A DNA stretch of 21,789 nt from the NCBI GenBank assembly GCA_964623885.1, contig CAZUVM010000026.1, forward strand, positions 1 to 21,789, in the 5' to 3' direction. This stretch comes from CAZUVM01 sp964623885. GTDB taxonomy: Bacteria; Verrucomicrobiota; Verrucomicrobiia; Limisphaerales; UBA8199. Below are positions 1-6,261 of the stretch, one piece after another. The stretch's first letter is position 1, and each line of letters opens with the position of its first letter. The translations under genes and the position numbers were made by a program. A model generated the notes under the pieces. That model was not told the origin of the DNA, did no database searches, and saw only the letters and a list, made by a program, of their open reading frames with translations.

Positions 1-132
1 AAACGGCAATGCTATTTCGGGAATGTTTCCTCCCGTCCGTTTTCTTGCGACCGCACTCCCGTCTGGGAATCGCGCTAGCTTGAAACCCACAGGCGAGGGT
101 TAGAGCCTAAAACACCGCAGTTAGGAAACATT

Positions 133-621
133 ATGAAGTTACTCCCGATTAGTACGCTACGGTCCATGACCGTGGAAGAGCAGGACAAGCTGGCCAAAGA
201 AGTCTGCCAGTTGGTGAAAACGGCTGTCGACGCGACCAACGCGCACAAGTCGTCCATGCCGATGGCAGGTAAAGTGGTCTGCGTCTTCGAGGAACGTCTG
301 AACGAGCTGAAAAGCGATCGAAATCCAGACGGCACCACGAAGAAACGCCAGATCGCCAGCAACACGTCCCTGTCCTCGTACTGGGAGAGCAACACGGGAA
401 CCAAGCTGAACAATCACTGGCTCTCGTGCGCAGTGGCATTCGGCACCTACGTCCGCTCCGAGCTGATTACTGAAGCGGATTACGACAAGAACACGGCGCA
501 ATGCCTTGAACTCGCTGCCTCTATCGCTACGGCGGTCGGCGGTGAAATCTCGCACTCAGCCAGGCCGGAGCTCTCACACGGGAGCTCCGGCCTTTTTTTA
601 TTTTCCCGATTTCCTGGGTAA
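133..621 (+). CDS. Hypothetical protein, 162 aa, ending in a terminator
   Basis: I do not recognise this family. The predicted protein is soluble, with no signal peptide or membrane segment. It has an alpha-helical, charged N-terminal half (MTVEEQDKLAKEV and onward) and a Ser/Thr/Asn-rich middle. The start is supported by an AGGA motif at 123-126, six bases before the ATG, one of the few good ribosome sites in the window. Residues from about 144 on (ARPELSHGSSGLFLF) are encoded by the arms, loop and U-tract of an intrinsic terminator, so they are probably not ancestral coding sequence. Either the original stop was lost or the frame shifted near position 540. Several antisense ORFs overlap it, but the ribosome site and terminator orientation favour this strand. 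The next gene, a sigma factor, is convergent. Confidence 0.6.
   Translation: MKLLPISTLRSMTVEEQDKLAKEVCQLVKTAVDATNAHKSSMPMAGKVVCVFEERLNELKSDRNPDGTTKKRQIASNTSLSSYWESNTGTKLNNHWLSCAVAFGTYVRSELITEADYDKNTAQCLELAASIATAVGGEISHSARPELSHGSSGLFLFSRFPG
562..604 (+). terminator. Intrinsic terminator inside the preceding ORF
   Basis: A perfect 12-bp stem (562-573 with 582-593, core GGCCGGAGCTC) closes an 8-nt loop (574-581). It is followed by seven T residues (593-599), an A and four more T. The reverse strand lacks a T-run after the hairpin, so termination should act only on rightward transcripts. It lies wholly upstream of the reading frame's stop codon at 619-621. Confidence 0.92.
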
Positions 622-741
622 ACGCGCGAGCCAGAAATGGCTCGACGCCTCAAACGTGACTCTGAGTTTCGCGTGGACCCATAGAAACGGCGATTGCAGA
701 AATCGCCAGGTTAGAAATCCGCCGCTAATAGGCCAGAAGCG
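622..741. other. Convergent intergenic spacer with two small hairpins
   Basis: This 120-nt gap lies between two convergent genes. It holds a 7-bp hairpin with a GAAA (GNRA-type) tetraloop (627-633 with 638-644) and a second 7-bp hairpin (689-695 with 701-707). Neither is followed by a U-run on either strand, so they are not obvious intrinsic terminators. They could stabilise the 3' end of the leftward sigma-factor transcript. No gene is seen. Confidence 0.4.
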
Positions 742-2511
742 CTAGTCCTTGATTGCCGACTGTTGGATCGGGATTGCCTCAATTGAGTGGACGGTTAGGG
801 TCGCGACAACCGTCGTTCGTACCTGACCAGAATCGGTTGCGTAGCGCTTCGGGCCATACTTTCGAATAGTCGATTTGATGGGAAATGGCATCCCTTTCCA
901 GTTTGTGGTTTGAATCAGCCGGTACTCGAATTCGAGAAATCCGTGATCGTATGGTGGCTGCTCTTTTCGTGCTGGTTGCGAGGAGGTTCGGAGTAACGTG
1001 CCATCATTTGTAATACACAATGTTTGGAGGAACGGTGCATTTTTGCAGAACTGTGACTCGTATGTACCCTGGTTGTCAGGGTTGTTCAGAAAGTCGGAAT
1101 CGCATAACCGCCGCATGGTTGACTCACTAATAATAGGCAGTTTGGGGTTTGGACAGAAGGTCAACCAGCACAAGAACAGGTTGTTTCGCTCAGGTGGCGG
1201 AAAATCAAGCTGATACTCGTACACCGGAACCAGGGCATCGGCACGAAACGGCGGCGTGTGGCTTGTGACCATTCGAATCCCGGATGGTTCGTTTTCGCAG
1301 TCCGTTGTGTTTCCCAGCAGGGACACAGTCGGTATCATATGATGATACCCCCGCTCGCACTTTAGGTGCATCTTCCAGAATCCATTACTATGTGTGAAGC
1401 TAACTGATTCCTCGATTGAGGATGAAGGGACCACGGTGTCTTGTTGGTATACTTCGGTGACAATGGTCCCTTTGACTGAAAATGGAGCTGCCGTCATCAG
1501 TTGGGGCTCACGACTGCCAGCTTGCTCGCTTGGTCCCTTTTCGCCCACTTGAAACTGCTCATTCGTGTCGGCTTTATCTGCATTTCTGCTGGCATCATCG
1601 TTTTTTGCGGTAGCGCTCCCATCTTGCCGCTGGATCGCAGCATCGCTAGCTTTTACGCCCGTAGTCACGTTCACGAACATCGGCGCTGATCCTAGTGGCT
1701 GGGCTAAGGCCTGCTGCGGCCGGCTACCGATAAATAGATAGAGAAGTGCCGCTGCAACTGTGGCGAGCCCTGCTGTAGTGCCCAGGGCTTTCGCAAACTT
1801 GGTCCACTTTAAAACCTGAATCATCGAATGTGTTAACGGCGATACGGCGACACCTGCCGCTCCGTTCACTGCTGTGGCGGCGACAGTCTTAAGTGCGAGT
1901 GTGGATGGAAGCACTTGTGCCTTTGAGAATTCAATAGTTGCGGCAACCTGTGCACTGGTGATTGTTGTGCCGCGGCCGCACAAGGCTACTCGCATTTTCT
2001 CGACAGCGCGTTGGACGCGCTTTTTCGCAGCTTCTTCGGATAAACCAAGTCCGAGCCCCACTTGAAGGTACGACTTCTCTTCAAAGTATCTGGCCAGTAT
2101 CGCCTCGCGATCTGCTTTGGAGAGATGCGCGATTACATCGTCTAGCTTCACGAGAAGCAGGTCCATGTATTCTGACTGTTCTTGTTTGGTCACCTCTGAG
2201 TTCATGTTCATGGCGGAGATTAGTCGCCGTTGTCGGCGGTTCTCGTTGCGAATTGCCCGAATTGAAACGAATCGGGTGGTTGTGAAAAGCCAGCCCGAGA
2301 CCATAACGTGCCGTGAGAGGCTTCCCCCCTTGCGGGCGAGCAGCGTAAATACCGTCTGCGTCACTTCCTGGGCGAGCTCGACCTTACGAGTGTGGCGCAG
2401 AGCGGTTTGGTACACCATTCGCATGTGACGCGATACGAGGGTCGTGAACGCCTGTTCGTCCCCGTGGTCGGCGTATTCGCGGAGGAGACTCGCGTCGCAT
2501 GAATTTTCCAT
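742..2511 (-). CDS. ECF sigma factor fused to a TM helix and an extracytoplasmic domain
   Basis: This is a predicted 589-aa sigma-70 family (ECF) factor. Region 2 spans about residues 7-95 (AFTTLVSRHMRMVYQTALRH, then the AQEVTQTVF and SGWLFTTTR segments). Region 4 spans about 115-178 (HLSKADREAILARYFEEKS, then the EEAAKKRVQRAVEKMR recognition helix). A linker leads to one hydrophobic segment at about 244-262 (TTAGLATVAAALLYLF). About 325 residues follow that should lie outside the cytoplasm: a low-complexity stretch, then a Cys-containing domain I cannot name. The frame stays open upstream to 2661, but the ATG at 2509-2511 aligns with the usual start of such factors (MxxxxDxxLLREYA). No separate anti-sigma gene is adjacent, so sensing and promoter recognition may be in one chain. 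The role of the outer domain is inference. Confidence 0.88.
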   Translation of the reverse strand: MENSCDASLLREYADHGDEQAFTTLVSRHMRMVYQTALRHTRKVELAQEVTQTVFTLLARKGGSLSRHVMVSGWLFTTTRFVSIRAIRNENRRQRRLISAMNMNSEVTKQEQSEYMDLLLVKLDDVIAHLSKADREAILARYFEEKSYLQVGLGLGLSEEAAKKRVQRAVEKMRVALCGRGTTITSAQVAATIEFSKAQVLPSTLALKTVAATAVNGAAGVAVSPLTHSMIQVLKWTKFAKALGTTAGLATVAAALLYLFIGSRPQQALAQPLGSAPMFVNVTTGVKASDAAIQRQDGSATAKNDDASRNADKADTNEQFQVGEKGPSEQAGSREPQLMTAAPFSVKGTIVTEVYQQDTVVPSSSIEESVSFTHSNGFWKMHLKCERGYHHMIPTVSLLGNTTDCENEPSGIRMVTSHTPPFRADALVPVYEYQLDFPPPERNNLFLCWLTFCPNPKLPIISESTMRRLCDSDFLNNPDNQGTYESQFCKNAPFLQTLCITNDGTLLRTSSQPARKEQPPYDHGFLEFEYRLIQTTNWKGMPFPIKSTIRKYGPKRYATDSGQVRTTVVATLTVHSIEAIPIQQSAIKD

Positions 2512-2650
2512 CTCATTAGATACTATCCCCGCTTCGTTTTTTTCGGGACGGAAAAATTGACGTATATTCACCGGCCGAGGTAGCCGGCACGACGGTCCTG
2601 TTCCGTCCGGAACCGCACCATAACGCTCGCGCCTCAGCCGGGTCTTCCCT
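2512..2650. promoter_or_regulatory. Divergent control region between sigma-factor and SymE-like genes
   Basis: Promoters for both divergent genes should lie here, but I cannot assign -35/-10 boxes with confidence. An 8-bp inverted repeat (GGACGGAA at 2546-2553, TTCCGTCC at 2601-2608) flanks an A/T-rich stretch (2551-2570). The right arm also starts a local palindrome (TTCCG-TC-CGGAA, 2601-2612). It could be an operator, possibly autoregulatory for the sigma factor. That is conjecture. Confidence 0.25.
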
Positions 2651-2678
2651 TCACGTATCACATATCACGTTTCACGCT
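2651..2678 (+). repeat. Heptamer tandem array 1 (4 units)
   Basis: Four consecutive 7-mers in strict register: TCACGTA, TCACATA, TCACGTT, TCACGCT. The array ends one base before the ATG of the SymE-like ORF. The same TYACGYW-type unit recurs at 18197-18231 and 19874-19922, in the same orientation. Confidence 0.85.
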
Positions 2679-2679
2679 T

Positions 2680-2856
2680 ATGACTGATTCCTCCCGTACC
2701 TTCAAAGTCATGGAAGCCGGCATGGCCCTGCCCAAAGGCGCGGCCGAACTCCGCTTCCGCGGCCTTTGGCTCCGCCAGGCTGGCTTCCACCCCGGCGCTA
2801 CCTTCGCTCTCACCAACCCCGAACCCATCCAGTTGCGGGTAAACGGACCCGCCTAA
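2680..2856 (+). CDS. SymE-toxin-like small protein, possibly interrupted
   Basis: This 58-aa ORF reads MTDSSRTFKVMEAG and onward. Its central ELRFRGLWLRQAGFHPG motif (residues 23-39) resembles the core of the SymE toxin family (LRLSGxWLxxAGFxxG), an AbrB-fold-like RNA-targeting toxin of type I addiction modules. The ORF is much shorter than E. coli SymE (about 113 aa). After the TAA at 2854-2856 the same frame continues with plausible protein (LTTNDFQAVIQNFKNLGR) to a TGA at 2911-2913. That TGA overlaps the next ATG as ATGA, a typical translational-coupling junction. The TAA may therefore be a nonsense mutation (for example from GAA) in a longer 2680-2913 gene. The start follows heptamer array 1, with no visible ribosome site. 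No antisense antitoxin RNA can be called from sequence alone. Family call is moderate. Confidence 0.6.
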   Translation: MTDSSRTFKVMEAGMALPKGAAELRFRGLWLRQAGFHPGATFALTNPEPIQLRVNGPA

Positions 2857-2909
2857 CTCACCACCAATGATTTCCAGGCTGTCATCCAGAACTTCAAAAA
2901 TCTGGGAAG

Positions 2910-3251
2910 ATGAAAAAGCGCTTTTATTACGAGCTCCGCACCAAGCGGTATGCCTGCATCTCCGTCCTAATCTCCGAAATTGAGCGCATGGCTTTAGCGC
3001 TGGGGCCGGACGGTCACGTCGCGTCAACTTACATTTACACCGATCGCTGCGTCGATCCCGCCACCCTTGAATCCGAGGAAACGGCCGTCATTCGCCATGA
3101 TCGGCTCGCTGAGAAGCGCACATACCTGCGTTCCATCATCGAGTATTATGGACACGACAAGGCTACCCTGAGCTCTTCGGGACGCAGAGGTGCCGGAGAA
3201 GGACTTTCTAGAGCAGGTGAAGTAAGGGAAGTCGAGGCAACCGTGGCATAA
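2910..3251 (+). CDS. Hypothetical protein, probably frameshifted near its 3' end
   Basis: I do not recognise this family. The first ~85 residues look genuine (MKKRFYYELRTKRYACISV, then a charged helical segment). A GGGAAG motif sits directly before the ATG, and the ATG overlaps the TGA of the extended SymE-like frame, suggesting one transcript. The C-terminal ~25 residues (SGRRGAGEGLSRAGEVREV) look like out-of-frame sequence. In the +1 frame from 3181, a more protein-like tail (DAEVPEKDFLEQVK) ends at a TAA at 3223-3225. Losing one G in the GGG at 3179-3181 would join the two frames. The intact protein would then be about 104 aa. It may be a partner of the SymE-like protein or an unrelated remnant. 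Confidence 0.5.
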   Translation: MKKRFYYELRTKRYACISVLISEIERMALALGPDGHVASTYIYTDRCVDPATLESEETAVIRHDRLAEKRTYLRSIIEYYGHDKATLSSSGRRGAGEGLSRAGEVREVEATVA

Positions 3252-3473
3252 TCAGACCGCCACACGCTGGACGCCAATAAACTCAGTGTTGGATGGAGCG
3301 GCCTGTTCGACCTCCAAGCAAAGCTCAATGGCCTCGCGCACCCGTTCGATCAGCTTGTCTAGGGAACGTGCCTGTGTGTGACAGCCGGGTAAGGCGGGTA
3401 CACTGGCAACGTAATAGCCAGCCTCATCCCGCTCCACGATGACGTTGAATTCGCGTTTGCCAGGCTTTCGCAT
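3252..3473 (-). CDS. hicB: HicB-family antitoxin-like protein, orphan
   Basis: This 73-aa protein has the single HicB-like fold: a strand with FNVIVERDEAGYYVASVPAL (residues 9-28), the LPGCHTQA turn (28-35), then a helix (SLDKLIERVREAIELCLE). It lacks the C-terminal DNA-binding extension of long HicB proteins. In classical modules HicB neutralises HicA, an mRNA interferase. I found no intact HicA (GSH-containing double-stranded RNA-binding-like) frame on either side, so it may be a solitary antitoxin or have another role. It is divergent from gloA, and its ATG at 3471-3473 has only a weak ribosome site (AAGAAA). Confidence 0.85.
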   Translation of the reverse strand: MRKPGKREFNVIVERDEAGYYVASVPALPGCHTQARSLDKLIERVREAIELCLEVEQAAPSNTEFIGVQRVAV

Positions 3474-3603
3474 AGATTTCTTATGCCAGAGAACAGCCTG
3501 TTGCGCAAGACCGGCGACGAAGGATGGGCTGCGAATTCGCGGGATGAGTTTCCGGGCCCGACCGATGGCTTGCCTGTCCCTTATTCCGGGCTATCGTGAG
3601 CGC

Positions 3604-3996
3604 ATGAGCAAGGCCCGAAGATTATTGCATACGCGTTATCGTCTCAATGACCTGGAACGGACGGTGAAATTCTATAAGGAAGTTCTGGGATTAGAAGAAG
3701 TGCGCCGGCACAAATCGCCGCGCGGCTCGGAGTTGGTGTTTATGAAAGCTGCGGAGAGCGAAGAGTTGATCGAGCTTTGCCATTTCCCGGCCGGCGGTCC
3801 GGTGCAAGTGCAGCCCGATCTAACGCATCTGGCATTCGAAGTCGATAGCCTCGAAGAATTCGGCAAGCACCTGGCCAAACTGGGCCTCAAGTACTCGGAT
3901 GGACCTCACACCACTTCTACCGGCCACGCCATCGCTTTCATCGATGCTCCGGAAGGTTACGAGATTGAGTTAATCCAGCCAGGAAAGGAGCCCTGA
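3604..3996 (+). CDS. gloA: Lactoylglutathione lyase (glyoxalase I), VOC family
   Basis: This 130-aa vicinal-oxygen-chelate protein isomerises the hemithioacetal of methylglyoxal and a thiol cofactor to the lactoyl thioester. It aligns with E. coli GloA (MRLLHTMLRV) from LLHTRYRLNDLERTVKFYKE. All four expected metal ligands can be placed: His9 (LLHT), Glu57 (LIEL), His75 (LTHLAFEVD) and Glu122 (GYEIELIQ). Length is close to the 135 aa of the enzyme. The frame is open upstream to 3439, but the ATG at 3604 matches the family start, so the upstream part is unlikely to be translated. The thiol used is unknown if the host lacks glutathione. It is followed within 60 bases by folP on the same strand. 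Confidence 0.88.
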   Translation: MSKARRLLHTRYRLNDLERTVKFYKEVLGLEEVRRHKSPRGSELVFMKAAESEELIELCHFPAGGPVQVQPDLTHLAFEVDSLEEFGKHLAKLGLKYSDGPHTTSTGHAIAFIDAPEGYEIELIQPGKEP

Positions 3997-4054
3997 CGTT
4001 CAGGGTTTTCCAAGCATGCGAGCCTCCTTTTTCGAATCAGCGTAGCCAATATCC

Positions 4055-4897
4055 ATGCACCTCCGCGCGGGTAAATTCGGGTTCGATTTCCCGCGCGCTA
4101 CGCTGGTCATGGGAGTCGTGAACGTTACTCCGGATTCTTTCTCCGATGGCGGGCAGTTTCTGGAGCCCGATGCCGCCATCAAACACGCGCACAGGCTCGT
4201 CTCCGAGGGCGCTGACATCATCGATATCGGCGGTGAGTCCACCCGGCCCAAAGCCGAACCCGTAGCCGAGGCGGAGGAGCTTCGGCGTGTGCTACCGGTT
4301 GTCCAAAAACTTGCCGGAGACCTGCGGGTACCCATTTCGATAGATACCATGAAGCCAGCGATCGCTCGGGCGGCGCTTCAGGCTGGCGCTAGCATTGTCA
4401 ACGATGTGGGAGCTAACCGCACGGATCCCACAATGTGGCACCTGGTCGCCAAAACAGGCGCCGGCTATGTCTGCATGCATATGCAAGGCAACCCTGCAAC
4501 AATGCAGGAGAACCCCGTTTATGCAGACGTTGTGACGGAGGTAGAGCGCTTTTTTTTTGAGCGATTAAAGCAATTGAACGATTGCGGAGTCGCTCGGGAA
4601 CAAATTATACTGGACCCCGGAATTGGCTTCGGCAAAACGGTCGAACATAACGTGCAGTTGCTGGGGGCCTTAGGGCGTTTTACGCGGTTGGAACAGCCTG
4701 TGCTGCTGGGAGTGTCGCGCAAATCATTTTTGGGCCGATTGCCGGGGGCGAGGCCGGGCAATACTTTGGCGGCTGGGCTGGCCTGCGCGTGCCTGGCTGC
4801 CGCTTCGGGAGTGCAAGTGATCCGCACTCACGATGTAGCTCATACCGTGCAGGCGCTGCGAATGGCCGAAGCGATTCTGGCGAAGAAAAACGACTAA
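4055..4897 (+). CDS. folP: Dihydropteroate synthase
   Basis: This 280-aa TIM-barrel enzyme condenses pterin pyrophosphate with p-aminobenzoate in folate synthesis. The hallmarks are in order: MGVVNVTPDSFSDGG (19-33), GGESTRP (59-65), SIDT (95-98), the pterin-binding Asn in IVND (114-117), DPGIGFGKT (187-195), GVSRKSFLG (219-227, with Lys223) and RTHDV (257-261). Length is standard and all catalytic loops are present. A nine-T run at 4550-4558 encodes part of the RFFFE segment and leaves the frame intact. The stop codon overlaps the cdaA ATG (TAATG), so the two are probably translationally coupled. folP next to cdaA-cdaR-glmM is a recurrent bacterial arrangement. Confidence 0.96.
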   Translation: MHLRAGKFGFDFPRATLVMGVVNVTPDSFSDGGQFLEPDAAIKHAHRLVSEGADIIDIGGESTRPKAEPVAEAEELRRVLPVVQKLAGDLRVPISIDTMKPAIARAALQAGASIVNDVGANRTDPTMWHLVAKTGAGYVCMHMQGNPATMQENPVYADVVTEVERFFFERLKQLNDCGVAREQIILDPGIGFGKTVEHNVQLLGALGRFTRLEQPVLLGVSRKSFLGRLPGARPGNTLAAGLACACLAAASGVQVIRTHDVAHTVQALRMAEAILAKKND

Positions 4898-5793
4898 TGT
4901 GGCACGTCATCCAAATCCTGTGGCGGCCCGTGCTGGAGATATTGATCCTCACGGTGGGCATCTACTATGCCTTGCGGTTTATTCGCGGGACCCGCGGCGC
5001 GCCCGTTGTCACCGGGTTCCTCGTGCTGCTCTTAGCGTTTGTGTTGGTGAGCTTTTTGCTCAAGTTGACCGTCTTGCGCTACTTGTTGAGCGGGTTTTCC
5101 GTGTACTTCCTTTTGGCAGTGCTGGTTATTTTTCAGCCTGAACTGCGACGCATGCTGGCCGAACTTGGCAACCTGCCGCTGTTCGCGACTGCGCACGAAC
5201 AACGCGAGAATATTGAGGTTATTATCCAAACGGTCGAGCGGCTGGCCGAGGTCCGCATTGGTGCTCTCATCGCCCTTGAGCAATCCATCCACCTGCAGGA
5301 AGCGGTTGAGTCCGGCATTGTTGTGGATTGCGAAGCCACCCCCGAAATGCTCGAAACGATTTTCTTCCCCAATAACGCCATTCACGATGGAGGTGTCATC
5401 CTTAAAGGCGACCGCATAGCCTATGCCGCCTGCATATTCCCCTTAACCCAAAGGCAGGATTTAAATAAGTCGCTCGGGACTCGCCACCGCGCTGCCATCG
5501 GGTTGAGCGAAGAGACCGATGCGGTAGTGGTGGTGGTCTCGGAAGAAACCGGCGCCATTTCTTATGCCTTCAAAGGCCAATTAACCAGGGGCGTGACGTC
5601 CGAAGAATTACGCGCTTTTCTGACTTCGGTCCTGGTCACAACGGCGTCGGGCTCGCGCAACTGGCTGCGGTGGCTCCGTTCGTGGACGACCGAGCGGATG
5701 AAGCCAGGACCGGTTGTGCTCACTCAAACTGAGGGAGCCAGCACCACCACCGGCACGGCCACGACTACGTCCACCACTACCGTTGCCAAATGA
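4897..5793 (+). CDS. cdaA: Diadenylate cyclase CdaA (c-di-AMP synthase)
   Basis: This 298-aa membrane protein makes c-di-AMP from two ATP. Three N-terminal hydrophobic helices (about residues 10-27, 36-55, 62-80) precede a DAC domain (about 100-250). The domain carries NNAIHDGG (159-166) and GTRHRAAIG (194-202), the DGG and RHR motifs of nucleotide binding and catalysis. The frame is open upstream to 4789, inside folP, but the ATG at 4897 fits the family's N-terminus and overlaps the folP stop by one base. The C-terminus carries an unusual Thr/Ala/Gly tail (about 282-295, mostly Thr), absent from the usual CdaA core. It is followed directly by its regulator cdaR with an ATGA overlap. Confidence 0.96.
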   Translation: MWHVIQILWRPVLEILILTVGIYYALRFIRGTRGAPVVTGFLVLLLAFVLVSFLLKLTVLRYLLSGFSVYFLLAVLVIFQPELRRMLAELGNLPLFATAHEQRENIEVIIQTVERLAEVRIGALIALEQSIHLQEAVESGIVVDCEATPEMLETIFFPNNAIHDGGVILKGDRIAYAACIFPLTQRQDLNKSLGTRHRAAIGLSEETDAVVVVVSEETGAISYAFKGQLTRGVTSEELRAFLTSVLVTTASGSRNWLRWLRSWTTERMKPGPVVLTQTEGASTTTGTATTTSTTTVAK

Positions 5794-6233
5794 TCGAGTT
5801 CCTGCGCCACCTGTTTTTCAAAGATTTCTGGCTGAAGCTGTTTTCGTTTATTCTGGCTGTCCTGATCTACTTCACCGTCAATATTGCCATTAACAGGGAA
5901 TCCTCTGGGACGCCGGTGCTGTCTCTGATTCCTACTGAAGAGAAAGTCTTTTCCGGCCTTCCCGTTGTGGTCCTTTCCTCGGCCGAAGATGTCCGCAGCG
6001 TCAGGGTAAATCCCAAGGAGGTCGAGGTCACGGTTCAGGCCGAGCCGAAACAGTTGAAGAACATCCGGCCGCGCGACATTCGCGTTCTTCTCGACCTTAC
6101 CGGAATACCCGCGGCTCATGACATGCGGGTGCGCGTCGAGGTCACGTTGCCGACCGGCCTTAGCCTCGTTCGTGTAAATCCGGAAGAGGTGCAGGTGGCT
6201 TTTCCCTCGAAAGCCGACACTAAAACCGATTGA
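5790..6233 (+). CDS. cdaR: YbbR-domain regulator CdaR, short form
   Basis: This 147-aa protein has one N-terminal membrane helix (about residues 13-33, FWLKLFSFILAVLIYFTVNI), then YbbR-type beta-rich sequence facing outward, with GLPVVVLSSAEDVRSVRVNP and DIRVLLDLTGIP segments. In Firmicutes, CdaR binds CdaA in the membrane and modulates its activity. This form has room for only about one YbbR domain, whereas the Bacillus protein has four. Its ATG overlaps the cdaA stop (ATGA), consistent with coupled translation. The stop is 28 bases from glmM. Orthology is clear from context; regulation of CdaA is inferred. Confidence 0.85.
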   Translation: MIEFLRHLFFKDFWLKLFSFILAVLIYFTVNIAINRESSGTPVLSLIPTEEKVFSGLPVVVLSSAEDVRSVRVNPKEVEVTVQAEPKQLKNIRPRDIRVLLDLTGIPAAHDMRVRVEVTLPTGLSLVRVNPEEVQVAFPSKADTKTD

Positions 6234-6261
6234 CCCAGGCGCCGCATATCTCTGAAATCGT

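Noticed and set aside
2512..2661. N-terminal extension of the sigma factor to 2661
   Set aside because: The extra 50 residues are intergenic-like, cross heptamer array 1, and precede the normal family start at 2511.
3474..3603. hicA gene upstream of hicB
   Set aside because: All three minus-strand frames were read; none shows the HicA core or a Gly-Ser-His motif.
4550..4558. Nine-T run in folP as a programmed slippage site or terminator
   Set aside because: The frame is intact through all FolP motifs on both sides, and no hairpin precedes the run.
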